A DNA stretch of 64,000 nt from Betaproteobacteria bacterium Ga0074130 (GTDB taxonomy: Bacteria > Pseudomonadota > Gammaproteobacteria > Burkholderiales > Rhodocyclaceae): contig LNDZ01000017.1 in NCBI GenBank assembly GCA_001464495.1, forward strand, positions 62,001 through 126,000. Reading direction: 5' to 3'. The notes under the pieces are model-generated. The model was not told the origin of the DNA and made no database searches. It saw only the letters and a program-made list of their open reading frames with translations. Position numbers and translations under genes: made by a program. Positions 39,109 to 47,448 of the stretch are shown piece by piece (position 1 is the stretch's first letter; each line of letters starts with the position of its first letter).

Positions 39109-40374
39109 ATGAATATTGTCGCAAAGCAGGGTTTCATAGAGCGCCTCAAGCACGCCGGCATCACCCCCGACGACAACGAGCGGGAGCGGCTTAACAAAAC
39201 GGTTCTGGTTTTTGCCACAGGTCTTGTCAGCGTGACCTCAGGGCTGTGGCTGATGATTTACGGCGCTGCCGGCTCAATGCTGTCCTCAACCCTCCCGTTT
39301 GTCTATCAAATCCTGTTGACGGCCAATCTGGCGCTATATATTCAGACAGGCAACTTCAAGCGCTTCCGCGTCAGCCAGCTCAGCTTCTTCCTGCTTGCCC
39401 CATTCATCATGCAGTGGGCAATTGGCGACTTCATCAACTCCAGCGGTGTGATTCTGTGGGGCTTGCTAGGGCCCTTCGGCGCCATGCTGTGCTTGGGCAC
39501 ACGCGAGTCCGTTGCATGTTTTATTGCCTGGGTCGCGCTTACCCTAGTTTCTGGCCTGAGCGACTTTCTACCAATCGCCTCAGCCAGCAGCAGCCTGAGT
39601 ATTCCACTACAAACCAGTACCGGTTTTTTTGCACTGAATTTTATTGCTGTTGCCTCGATCATCTTCATCCTGCTGCGCTATTCGATTCTTGAGAAAGAAA
39701 AGATCAGCGCCCGCTTGAACGAAGCGCACGCCGCCTTGGTGAACGAACAGGCACGCTCGGAGCGCCTGCTACTCAATATTCTGCCGGCGCCGGTGGCCGC
39801 TCGACTCAAGGACGAAGGTCAAACCATCGCGGATGGCTTTGATTACGCCACCGTGATGTTTGCGGATATCGTGAGCTACACCGAGGTGGCTGCCAACCTC
39901 GCGCCGCATGATGTCTTCGCGATTCTCAACCGTGTCTTTTCGGCATTTGATGATCTCGTTGAAAAGCATGGCCTAGAGAAGATCAAAACCATTGGTGATG
40001 CCTACATGGTCGCGGGTGGATTGAATCTAGGGACAGAACAACACGTCCATGCCATGGCGAACCTTGCGCTAGATATGCGCGCACTGTTGCGCAACGATCA
40101 AAACATCAATCCTTCACGCCTTGAGCTGCACATGGGTATCTGCACGGGCCCGGTGATTGCCGGTGTGCTGGGAAAAAACAAGTTTGTTTACGATCTATGG
40201 GGCGATACGGTGAACATCGCTAGCCGAATTACGGAAGAAGCCGCCTCTGGCCAGATACTGTGTGACGAAGAAACCCATAGAATTCTAGGTGGGGACTACA
40301 AGTTCGCCGTTCCATTTGAACGCAATCTGCGTGGGCGGGGTCACACCCGTTTGTTCGAAATCGTGAGCCATTAA
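39109..40374 (+). CDS. Membrane-bound class III adenylate cyclase
   Basis: A 421-residue protein with about six N-terminal membrane spans (residues 25-200) and a C-terminal class III cyclase domain (about 222-418). Metal-binding Asp lies in VMFADIVSYTEV. The purine-selecting residues are Lys in EKIKTIGDAYM and Asp in VYDLWGDTVNIASRI, the pair expected for ATP, so cAMP is the likely product. It follows the last minor pilin by 65 bases and its stop overlaps the convergent histidine-kinase stop by four bases. The ribosome site is weak. Confidence 0.9.
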   Translation: MNIVAKQGFIERLKHAGITPDDNERERLNKTVLVFATGLVSVTSGLWLMIYGAAGSMLSSTLPFVYQILLTANLALYIQTGNFKRFRVSQLSFFLLAPFIMQWAIGDFINSSGVILWGLLGPFGAMLCLGTRESVACFIAWVALTLVSGLSDFLPIASASSSLSIPLQTSTGFFALNFIAVASIIFILLRYSILEKEKISARLNEAHAALVNEQARSERLLLNILPAPVAARLKDEGQTIADGFDYATVMFADIVSYTEVAANLAPHDVFAILNRVFSAFDDLVEKHGLEKIKTIGDAYMVAGGLNLGTEQHVHAMANLALDMRALLRNDQNINPSRLELHMGICTGPVIAGVLGKNKFVYDLWGDTVNIASRITEEAASGQILCDEETHRILGGDYKFAVPFERNLRGRGHTRLFEIVSH

Positions 40375-42104
40375 GCTGCGGCCCCAACCGGTTGTAAAGC
40401 AAAGCACACCGCCCCCGGCTGGTTAGACAGCAGCACCAACCGATAACCTGCCTCAACTGCCAGTCGTCCGACTTGGTAAAGCCCAATCCCTAGGCCGTTC
40501 TCCGACTCTGTCGGGACTACACCAACCTGCGCTGCCAGCTCATGGCCCAACGCAGCGCCATCATCTTCCACCTGCAAAGTCGGTAGCCCATTGAAGACCC
40601 AAAGCCGCAGGGAAATGTTGAGGTCAGGCTGTAAAGCGCGCTTGTCAAAAGCATTCTGAATCATGTTCTCCACTGCCGACTCAAAGAGCTCTAGCGGAAT
40701 ATCCAACGGTAAGGCTTCGTCCTGCGCCGCCATGTGCACCCCATGATTCTCAAATCGCTGACATAAGGTTGCCCACCAAATTGCTGCAGACTGCCGCTGC
40801 ATATTTGCAGCCACAGGCTTCTGCAGCTTGCCCATCGTCAATTGCAAGCGCTGCGTGATGACGGGGAGCTGATTGCGCATCAATGACTGAAATGCCGGCG
40901 ACGGCGTGTCACCCTCACGCTCGGCCGCGGCACACAAGGTATTCAACGACTGCAGCAAGTTTTTAACGTCATGCGTCAAGCGCGCGCCAGTTTCGTGAAT
41001 TGCCTGTAGGTACGACATTTCTCGCAACTGCTGCGCTTGTAACTTGGCTAACACCAACTCGCCAATGAGCTGGACCAACAAACGGGCATGCCAAACCAGC
41101 GTTGGCGGCATGCTGCGGCGCGCATACAAACTCAAGCGCAAAGGCCCATGTAAAAACACATGCTCGACCCCCGCGCATTCGCCAAACGATTCATTGACAG
41201 TTTTTGGCTCGGCTTCCAGCCGCCAACTACCGCCACTGACCCACCCCAAATACTCTGGTAGCAGCAAGCAGACTTTGCGGATAAATGGCAAAGGTTGAGG
41301 CTCCGCTCTGGCAAGCTCGGTCAGCTCACGTAGCACCTTATCCAGTGGCAAGCGTTCTGCCAGCATGTAGCGCCAAACCAAGGCAGCCAACCCCGGAAAC
41401 CCGGCCCGTGGCGACCACACTAACGAGAGAATGAGCAAGGTGGTTGCCATGACAACGAGCATGGCCAGCAGCGCCTCAAAATAGCCAAGCTGCTTCAGCA
41501 GCATCAAGGCAATCGTGCCGGCCACCAGCACAGCCAGCAACAGCATGATGAATACGCTGTAAATCAGATCAATGGAGTCAGCCGCATGCTGCCCCTCCTC
41601 ATCCCGTGCAGGGAGCAGAAGCATCAATACGCCAAGTATGGCGGGGAAAACGTACAGGGCTAGGTTGCGTAGGAAAGGATTGTCGTATCCCGCGCTAACC
41701 AACGCAGGTACAGCAATCAGCAGCAGTGTGGCAACCAGATCGGTGAGTGCGAGTAGATAAAAAATACGCACGGGTAAGCGCGCTTTGAAGAACACGCGCC
41801 CCCCCACCAAGCCGCCGAGCAGAATCATCCACAAGATCAAGGCCCACTGGCCCACACCGATCATTACAGTGAGCAGCAAGACAAACAGCAGCAAGTAAGG
41901 TCGCGCTACCGACAAACGGGAGCCCACAAACGGTTGCCACAGGAGAAACAAGCCGAAGTGCACGATCAAAAGCGAGCGCCCCACCGGGGTTTCCGCCCCC
42001 AGTCGTAGCACCATGTGCAGCACAATCAACAAGCCGAACAGCAGCCAGCGACGTGGATCATGCAAAAGCAAGGAGGATGGCTTAAAAGGAAAAAGCGTAC
42101 GCAT
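40371..42104 (-). CDS. Membrane histidine kinase, PrsK-like, of the pilus cluster
   Basis: A 577-residue sensor kinase with several membrane spans in the first 245 residues, a linker of about 110 residues that may be GAF-like, and a kinase core. The phosphoacceptor is about His378 in ARLTHDVKNLLQSLN, which resembles the HDLKN box of PrsK-type kinases. The ATPase part has AVENMIQNAFDK (N box), VEDDGAALG (G1) and NGLGIGLYQVGRLA (G2). No receiver is fused to it. The most likely partner is the sigma-54 regulator at 24637. It diverges from the pilin gene, and the dyads at 42139-42177 lie 35-73 bases before its ATG. Confidence 0.87.
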   Translation of the reverse strand: MRTLFPFKPSSLLLHDPRRWLLFGLLIVLHMVLRLGAETPVGRSLLIVHFGLFLLWQPFVGSRLSVARPYLLLFVLLLTVMIGVGQWALILWMILLGGLVGGRVFFKARLPVRIFYLLALTDLVATLLLIAVPALVSAGYDNPFLRNLALYVFPAILGVLMLLLPARDEEGQHAADSIDLIYSVFIMLLLAVLVAGTIALMLLKQLGYFEALLAMLVVMATTLLILSLVWSPRAGFPGLAALVWRYMLAERLPLDKVLRELTELARAEPQPLPFIRKVCLLLPEYLGWVSGGSWRLEAEPKTVNESFGECAGVEHVFLHGPLRLSLYARRSMPPTLVWHARLLVQLIGELVLAKLQAQQLREMSYLQAIHETGARLTHDVKNLLQSLNTLCAAAEREGDTPSPAFQSLMRNQLPVITQRLQLTMGKLQKPVAANMQRQSAAIWWATLCQRFENHGVHMAAQDEALPLDIPLELFESAVENMIQNAFDKRALQPDLNISLRLWVFNGLPTLQVEDDGAALGHELAAQVGVVPTESENGLGIGLYQVGRLAVEAGYRLVLLSNQPGAVCFALQPVGAAA

Positions 42105-42138
42105 GGCTGAGATTGTAAGCGGTCTCCACCCTCAAGCT

Positions 42139-42156
42139 GCGTCACATTGTTGACAC
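42139..42156. promoter_or_regulatory. Upstream activator dyad 1 of the pilin promoter
   Basis: GCGTCA-CATTGT-TGACAC: two 6-base half-sites in inverted orientation around a 6-base spacer, with one mismatch. Its centre is 21 bp from that of the next dyad, so both face the same side of the DNA. Confidence 0.65.
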
Positions 42157-42159
42157 CAA

Positions 42160-42177
42160 CCGTCAGATTTATGACAC
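42160..42177. promoter_or_regulatory. Upstream activator dyad 2 of the pilin promoter
   Basis: CCGTCA-GATTTA-TGACAC, the same half-sites and spacing as dyad 1. Its centre is about 80 bp before the -24 element of the sigma-54 promoter, a usual distance for NtrC-family activators. Confidence 0.65.
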
Positions 42178-42247
42178 CGGATAGCGTAAATTGGTCAAGT
42201 ATTGCCAATTCGAGACGGATTACAGCCCCTACAGGCAAGAAATGGCA

Positions 42248-42263
42248 TGGCACGCTTCCTGCT
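42248..42263 (+). promoter_or_regulatory. Sigma-54 (-24/-12) promoter of the pilin gene
   Basis: TGGCACG-CTTC-CTGCT has the invariant GG and GC exactly ten bases apart and the full TGGCACG -24 element; only the first base of the -12 TTGC is changed. The start point would be near 42274, about 40 bases before the pilin ATG. Confidence 0.85.
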
Positions 42264-42315
42264 AAACTCATCGCATAACAGATCTATCATTTAATTCATC
42301 TCTCAGGAGTTCGCT

Positions 42316-42993
42316 ATGCGACACCACCAACGCGGTTTCACTCTGATCGAAATCGCCATCGTTCTGGTCATCATCGGCCTGCTGCTCGGCGGCGTGCTGA
42401 AGGGTCAAGAGCTGATCAACAGCGCCAAGGTCAAGAACTTTGCGCAGGACTTCCGAAACATTCCTTTGTATATCTACGGATACCAAGACAAGTACAAGGC
42501 CATCCCAGGTGATGATGCCTCAGCAACAGTTCGAAACGCAAATGCAACCACTGCCTCAACTCCAACTGGCGGAATTGGTAATGGCGTTATCAATGGAAAC
42601 TGGAATTCCGTCACAGCAACCGACGAATCCTATTTGTTTTGGCAACACGTACGTTTAGCCGGTCTTGCCACAGGCCCAACCAGTACTGCCGATGCGACAT
42701 ACATCCCGAGGAATGCTGAGGGTGGCACGATCGGTATCGAGTCCGGCTCTAATGCATACATTGGACCAACGACCGCAGCGCCAGTTGTACAAGGCTTAAG
42801 CGGCAGCTACGTTATCTGCTCTACCGGCATCCTTGGAAAGTTCGCGAAGCAACTTGACACTACGATGGATGATGGCAACACTCAAACGGGGTCAATGCGC
42901 ACCGTTGCCGGAAACCATACTCGTGGCAATCCAGCCCTCACAACAGCAACCGTCAACGATGACACTTCATACACCGTCTGTCTTGGTATGTAA
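42316..42993 (+). CDS. Type IV (MSHA-like) major pilin candidate
   Basis: A 225-residue prepilin with a short leader (MRHHQRG), then FTLIEIAIVLVIIGLLLGG with the +5 Glu. Two cysteines near the C-terminus (VICSTG and TVCLGM) could close a disulfide loop as in type IV pilins. AGGAG lies six bases before the ATG. It is a single-gene unit: a sigma-54 promoter with two activator dyads before it and a strong terminator after it. That separate high-output layout suggests the major subunit rather than a minor pilin. Confidence 0.88.
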   Translation: MRHHQRGFTLIEIAIVLVIIGLLLGGVLKGQELINSAKVKNFAQDFRNIPLYIYGYQDKYKAIPGDDASATVRNANATTASTPTGGIGNGVINGNWNSVTATDESYLFWQHVRLAGLATGPTSTADATYIPRNAEGGTIGIESGSNAYIGPTTAAPVVQGLSGSYVICSTGILGKFAKQLDTTMDDGNTQTGSMRTVAGNHTRGNPALTTATVNDDTSYTVCLGM

Positions 42994-43004
42994 GAGAACC
43001 TCTT

Positions 43005-43046
43005 CCCAATAAAAAAGCCCGCTTCGGCGGGCTTTTTTATTGGGGG
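43005..43046. terminator. Bidirectional terminator between pilin and KefB-type genes
   Basis: GCCCGC-TTCG-GCGGGC (43017-43032) with A6 before and T6 after, extended by CCCAAT/ATTGGG arms. The symmetry lets it stop both convergent transcripts. Confidence 0.95.
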
Positions 43047-43051
43047 AAACT

Positions 43052-45025
43052 TCATCGTCCCGTCAGCAGCAAAGACTCTGCCGACGCCAGCGCTGCCTGA
43101 TTGCCCATCAGCAAGACCGTATCCCCCATTTGCAGTGGCTCGCCCGGCGGCAACACGCCCTTGCCACTACGGCGACGGACCGTGGAAATTCTGGCACCTG
43201 TGGATGACAAATCTAAGCTCTCAATTGCCAGTCCTAGCGCATACGCCTCGGCCGGCAAGTGCACGGCGTGAAGACGGGTCTGCTCGGCTTCAGGGAGTAG
43301 CGATGTGTCGTCAGTCACACCTGGGAACACGCCACGGAACATGCTGTAGTGTTGCTCGCGTAAGCCCCGCAAGCGATTGATCACGCGGTTCATGGGCACG
43401 CCGAGTAATGCAAGGGCATGGGTTGAAAGCATCATGCCGGACTCAAGCGCCTCCGGCACCACCTCAGCAGCGCCCGCGGCGCTAAGTTTGTCGATATCCG
43501 CCTCTTCTGCTGTACGCACAACCACCGGCAATTCAGGGCGTAGCTCATGGACATGGTGGAGAATTTTCAACGCCACATGTGTGTCGGCAAAGGTAATCAC
43601 CAGCACATCTGCGCGTTTAATCCCGGCAGCGATCAAGGTTTCGCGGCGGGCAGAGTCACCAAAAACCACAGGCTCGCCAGCCTTGGCAGCGGCGCTCACG
43701 CGCTCTGGGTCATTGTCCAAGGCCACGATGGTTACATCTTCATTCTCCATGAAGCGCACCAAGTGCTGGCCAGTACGCCCGTAACCACACACAATCACAT
43801 GCTTGGCTGTATCCAGCGTGTGTGCAGCGAGACTGGTCAGTTGCATAGAGCGCGCCAACCATTCTGACGCCACAAAGCGCATGACCAGTCGATCACTAAA
43901 GTAGACAATGATCGGAGCCAAGAGCAGCGACAAGACCAGACCTGCCAGCACGATTTGCAGCTGGTGCGGCGGCAGCAAATGCGCTTCGCTGATCTGCGCC
44001 ATCAATACAAAGCCGAACTCACCCCCAGCACACAACCATAAACCGCTACGCAAGGCCGTTCCCGGGCTGGCGCCCAGCACGCGCGACAAGGCCCAAGTTA
44101 GCCCTAGCTTACCCACCAGTAGCAGGGTCAGGAAAGCCAGCACCCAGAACAAATTGCTGAACACAACGCTCAGATCAAGATAGGTCCCGATGGTGATGAA
44201 GAAGAAACCAAGCAACACATCGCGGAACGGCTTGATGTCTTCTTCCACCTGATAGCGATACTCGGTTTCGGAGATCAGCATGCCGGCGAGGAAGGCGCCC
44301 AGTGCCAGCGACAGGCCCGCAAGCTCTGTCACATAGGCTAGCCCCAGCGTAATGAGCAACACATTCAGCACAAACAGCTCTGCCGACTTGGTACGCGCGA
44401 CGATAAAGAACCACGCGCCCATCAGCCGCTGACCAAGGAAGATGACCACTGTCAGTACGATCACTGCCTTGATACCCGCAAGCATGAGCATATTGGCCAG
44501 CTCACCCGCCGGGCTAGCCAGCGCCGGTACCACAATCAGCAGCGGCACCACGGCCAGATCTTGGAACAAGAGCACACCCATGACTTCACGGCCATGCGGC
44601 GACTCTAGCTCAAGCCGCTCGGCCAGCAGTTTGGAGAGCACGGCGGTCGAAGACATAGACAGCGCACCGCCCAAAGCAAAACCTGCATACACAGGCAAGC
44701 CGGCCAGCCAGATCAAGGCCAACGCCAATAGCATGGTGCCAAGCACTTGCGCCAGACCAAGGCCAAACACCAGCCGCTTCATCTTGAACAGCCGCGGCAG
44801 CGAGAACTCAAGCCCGATCGAGAACATGAGGAACACGACCCCAAACTCCGCTAGGTGGCGTGCCCCTACACTATCGGCCCCAATGTTCAGGGCATGCGGG
44901 CCGACGACGATACCGACGAGTAGATAGCCAAGGATAGAAGGCAGGTTGAGCGAACGGAAAAGCACCACCACCAGAACAGCGGAGGCGAGCAGGATCAAGG
45001 TAAGCTGCAGGGCATGCGAAGGCAT
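43052..45025 (-). CDS. CPA2-family cation:proton antiporter with RCK domains (KefB/YbaL-like)
   Basis: A 657-residue potassium/proton antiporter of the inner membrane. About 12 membrane spans (1-375) are followed by an RCK-N nucleotide-binding domain with VIVCGYGRTGQHLVRFME and a TrkA-C domain (about 565-655). MPSHALQLTLILLASAVLVV and LPSILGYLLVGIVVGPHAL at the start are typical. Whether it is glutathione-gated like KefB/KefC cannot be read from this sequence, and no ancillary KefF/KefG gene is adjacent. It converges on the pilin gene and diverges from kdsD. Confidence 0.9.
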   Translation of the reverse strand: MPSHALQLTLILLASAVLVVVLFRSLNLPSILGYLLVGIVVGPHALNIGADSVGARHLAEFGVVFLMFSIGLEFSLPRLFKMKRLVFGLGLAQVLGTMLLALALIWLAGLPVYAGFALGGALSMSSTAVLSKLLAERLELESPHGREVMGVLLFQDLAVVPLLIVVPALASPAGELANMLMLAGIKAVIVLTVVIFLGQRLMGAWFFIVARTKSAELFVLNVLLITLGLAYVTELAGLSLALGAFLAGMLISETEYRYQVEEDIKPFRDVLLGFFFITIGTYLDLSVVFSNLFWVLAFLTLLLVGKLGLTWALSRVLGASPGTALRSGLWLCAGGEFGFVLMAQISEAHLLPPHQLQIVLAGLVLSLLLAPIIVYFSDRLVMRFVASEWLARSMQLTSLAAHTLDTAKHVIVCGYGRTGQHLVRFMENEDVTIVALDNDPERVSAAAKAGEPVVFGDSARRETLIAAGIKRADVLVITFADTHVALKILHHVHELRPELPVVVRTAEEADIDKLSAAGAAEVVPEALESGMMLSTHALALLGVPMNRVINRLRGLREQHYSMFRGVFPGVTDDTSLLPEAEQTRLHAVHLPAEAYALGLAIESLDLSSTGARISTVRRRSGKGVLPPGEPLQMGDTVLLMGNQAALASAESLLLTGR

Positions 45026-45058
45026 TGTTGCGATGGGCCGGGAGGCTGTAAATCGGTT

Positions 45059-45067
45059 TGTTATAAT
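45059..45067 (+). promoter_or_regulatory. Extended -10 promoter of kdsD-lptCA
   Basis: TGT-TATAAT is a full extended -10 element about 83 bases before the kdsD ATG. There is no good -35. The transcribed leader has a small AGTGCA/TGCACT hairpin (45090-45108). Confidence 0.6.
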
Positions 45068-45149
45068 TCTGCCGCTATATTGATGAAGAAGTGCAGGCTA
45101 GTTGCACTGTCTGCCACATTTTTTTGCTTTTCCCAACACTTAGCTGCCA

Positions 45150-46145
45150 ATGACCCCACTCCCTCCCGCCGAACGCGTTCTCGAAATGGCTCATCGGGTG
45201 CTCCGCATCGAGGCCGAAGCCATCACCGCGCTGGCTGAACGACTGGGCAACGGGCTGGGCGAAGCCTTTATCGCCGCGGTCAATCTGATCATCGAATGCA
45301 ACGGGCGCGTGATCGTTTCGGGCATTGGTAAGTCCGGTCACATTGGCCGCAAGATTGCAGCGACACTCGCCAGCACCGGCACCCCAGCCTATTTTGTGCA
45401 CGCTGCCGAAGCGATTCACGGCGATCTCGGCATGATTACGCGCGACGATGTAGTGATCGCTATCTCCAACTCGGGCGGTACGGAAGAACTACTAACCATT
45501 GCGGCCATGATCAAGCGCGAAGGCGGCAAGCTGATCGCCATCACGGGCAATCCAGACTCGCCGCTTGCCCGCGACGCCGACATTCATCTTGATGCCACCG
45601 TAGCCGAGGAAGCCTGCTCGCTCAATTTGGCGCCCACAGCCAGCACTACCGCAGCCTTGGCGCTGGGTGATGCGCTAGCCGTGGCTTTGCTCGATGCGCA
45701 TGACTTTCAGGCAGAGGACTTTGCCCGCTCACACCCCGGTGGCTCGCTTGGGCGTCGCCTACTGACCCACGTCAAGGATGTTATGCGTGATGGTGAGCGT
45801 ATTCCTTCCGTTGCCAGCACCGCAACCATTGCCGAAGCCCTACTGGAGATCAGCAAGAAGGGCATGGGCATGACCGTGATTATTGATGTTGATGGCTGTC
45901 CCCTAGGGATCTATACCGATGGCGACCTGCGCCGCACGCTGGAACACGAGACCGACATCAAGCGCACCACTATCACAGCCGTCATGACCGCCAACCCGCG
46001 CTCGATTGGCCCGGACCGGCTGGCGGCAGAAGCGGTTGAATTGATGGAACGCTACAAGACATTCGTGCTGCCTGTCGTCGATGACAGTGGCCGCTTGGTC
46101 GGTGCGCTCAGTATGCATGACCTGTTCAACGCCCGCATCATTTGA
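45150..46145 (+). CDS. kdsD: Arabinose-5-phosphate isomerase
   Basis: Converts ribulose 5-phosphate to arabinose 5-phosphate, the first step to KDO for lipopolysaccharide. It has a SIS domain (about 35-180) with GIGKSGHIGRKIAATLAS and EAIHGDLGMIT, and two CBS domains (about 205-331). At 331 residues it is normal. kdsC, which usually follows in this cluster, is missing; lptC starts at the kdsD stop instead. Confidence 0.95.
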   Translation: MTPLPPAERVLEMAHRVLRIEAEAITALAERLGNGLGEAFIAAVNLIIECNGRVIVSGIGKSGHIGRKIAATLASTGTPAYFVHAAEAIHGDLGMITRDDVVIAISNSGGTEELLTIAAMIKREGGKLIAITGNPDSPLARDADIHLDATVAEEACSLNLAPTASTTAALALGDALAVALLDAHDFQAEDFARSHPGGSLGRRLLTHVKDVMRDGERIPSVASTATIAEALLEISKKGMGMTVIIDVDGCPLGIYTDGDLRRTLEHETDIKRTTITAVMTANPRSIGPDRLAAEAVELMERYKTFVLPVVDDSGRLVGALSMHDLFNARII

Positions 46146-46714
46146 CAGCCGTGCGCTACAACAACTTTGCCCTGCTGCCCATCTTGATGCTGCTGTCCCT
46201 AACAGCACTGACTTTCTGGCTCGACCAGACCAGTAAGGTCGAGCCAAGCCAGCAGGGGCCTGTGCGGCATGACCCCGATTATTATGTCGACAACTTCACT
46301 GTTAAACGCTTTGACAGTGCAGGCAAGCTTTATCAGACACTGAGCGCAACGCACATGCTGCACTATGCGGATGATGACTCGACAGAAGTCACAAAGCCGC
46401 GCATGACCTACCATACCCAACGTCCAACGGTCATCATTGCCGACAAGGCTTTGCTTATTGAAGGCGGCAAGAAGGTCGAGCTTGAAAACAATGTGAAGAT
46501 CGTGCACGACAACCCCAATTCACCACCAACACAAATCACCAGCAGCCGCATGACGTTGTTGCCGGATGATGAAATTGCCCGCACCAGCGTACCCGTCACC
46601 ATTACTCAAGGGGCGTCGGTTCTCCACGGCCAAGGGCTGGAAGCCAACAACAAAACGCAAATTTCTGTTCTGCACGGCCGAATCAACGGCACCATCGCGC
46701 CTCAACCCAAATGA
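46142..46714 (+). CDS. lptC: LPS export system protein LptC
   Basis: Bitopic inner-membrane protein that passes lipopolysaccharide from LptBFG to LptA. One N-terminal span (about 9-27) precedes a periplasmic beta-jellyroll with DYYVDNFTVKRFDSAGK and LPDDEIARTSVPVTITQG. At 190 residues it is normal. The start is TTG at 46142, overlapping the kdsD stop, or GTG at 46151; neither has a clear ribosome site. It overlaps lptA by four bases. Confidence 0.92.
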   Translation: MTAVRYNNFALLPILMLLSLTALTFWLDQTSKVEPSQQGPVRHDPDYYVDNFTVKRFDSAGKLYQTLSATHMLHYADDDSTEVTKPRMTYHTQRPTVIIADKALLIEGGKKVELENNVKIVHDNPNSPPTQITSSRMTLLPDDEIARTSVPVTITQGASVLHGQGLEANNKTQISVLHGRINGTIAPQPK

Positions 46715-47319
46715 CGCCCATGCTCAAGCCCCTGCTCATCTGTCCGCTCTATGTCACCTTGCTGTGCAGCACGAACGTGTATGCAGAAAAAGCGGATAGC
46801 ACCAAACCCGTTCAAGTTGAGGCCGATCGAATCACCGTAGACGACGTCAAAAAACAGCACATCCTTGAGGGCCGCGTGATTTTGACCAAAGGCACTATGA
46901 TCATTCGTAGCAATCGCGTGGTGGTCAGCCAAGATGCGAATGGCTTCCAGACCAGTGTTGCCGAAGGCGGCGATGGCGGCTTGGCACGCTTTCGCCAGAA
47001 GCGCGAAAATAGCAATGAGTATGTGGATGGCGAAGCTGAACGCATCGAGCACAGTGATCGTACTCAGCAAACCGACTTCTACACCCGCGCCTATTTGAAA
47101 AGCGGACAGGATGAAGTACGCGGCCAGTTCATCCGCTATGACGCGCGCATCGAAAACTACACAGTCACCAATAGCAGCGGCACTGGCAAGTCAGGCGGAG
47201 ATGGCCGCGTCCGTGCCGTGATCCAGCCGCGCAATACAGGGCCCGCCGACCCTGCACCCCCATCGCGCAGCAGCATAACTCTGCCCTCTGGAAGCTCATT
47301 TAGCCCGAACAAGCCCTAA
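46711..47319 (+). CDS. lptA: LPS transport periplasmic protein LptA
   Basis: Periplasmic bridge protein that carries lipopolysaccharide to the outer membrane. The signal peptide ends at about residue 25 (NVYA cut before EKA). The OstA-like core has PVQVEADRITVDDVKKQHILEG and YVDGEAERIEH. At 202 residues it is normal with a proline/serine-rich tail. lptB and rpoN, which often follow, are not here; a palindrome and the phasin gene come next. Confidence 0.94.
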   Translation: MTPMLKPLLICPLYVTLLCSTNVYAEKADSTKPVQVEADRITVDDVKKQHILEGRVILTKGTMIIRSNRVVVSQDANGFQTSVAEGGDGGLARFRQKRENSNEYVDGEAERIEHSDRTQQTDFYTRAYLKSGQDEVRGQFIRYDARIENYTVTNSSGTGKSGGDGRVRAVIQPRNTGPADPAPPSRSSITLPSGSSFSPNKP

Positions 47320-47328
47320 ACACAAGGG

Positions 47329-47363
47329 AAGCATTATTTTGTGCGTTGCACAAAATAATGCTT
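47329..47363. promoter_or_regulatory. Perfect palindromic operator overlapping the phasin -35
   Basis: AAGCATTATTTTGTGC, a GTT centre, then its exact complement GCACAAAATAATGCTT: 16-bp arms without mismatch. Its right end enters the -35 hexamer of the phasin promoter. There is no T-run, so it is more likely an operator than a terminator. The segment GCACAAAATAAT fits, as I recall it, the repeat bound by PhaR at the Ralstonia phaP promoter. Confidence 0.75.
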
Positions 47364-47389
47364 GACGAGGGTAAGTCGCGCCCTATAAT
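47362..47389 (+). promoter_or_regulatory. Strong sigma-70 promoter of the phasin gene
   Basis: TTGACG at 47362-47367 and a consensus TATAAT at 47384-47389 with a 16-base spacer. The start point would be near 47396, 53 bases before the ATG. Confidence 0.88.
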
Positions 47390-47404
47390 GACCTCATGTT
47401 GCAT

Positions 47405-47422
47405 TGCACCATTTGTAGTGCA
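47405..47422. promoter_or_regulatory. Second dyad in the phasin leader
   Basis: TGCAC-N8-GTGCA lies just after the predicted start point. Together with the palindrome at the -35 it would let a repressor grip both sides of the promoter. Confidence 0.45.
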
Positions 47423-47448
47423 TTCCTTGATGCATACAGGAGGTCACC

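Noticed and set aside
42139-42177. Dyads as the only promoter control of the histidine kinase
   Set aside because: They are close enough to the kinase gene to affect it, but their 21-bp phasing and distance to the -24/-12 site fit the pilin promoter better, and no -24/-12 site faces the kinase.
24637-42993. Type II secretion system instead of a pilus
   Set aside because: MshM, MshN and an MshE-type ATPase with MshEN domain, the absence of a GspC/GspD/GspG set, and a separate strongly controlled pilin gene favour an MSHA-type pilus.
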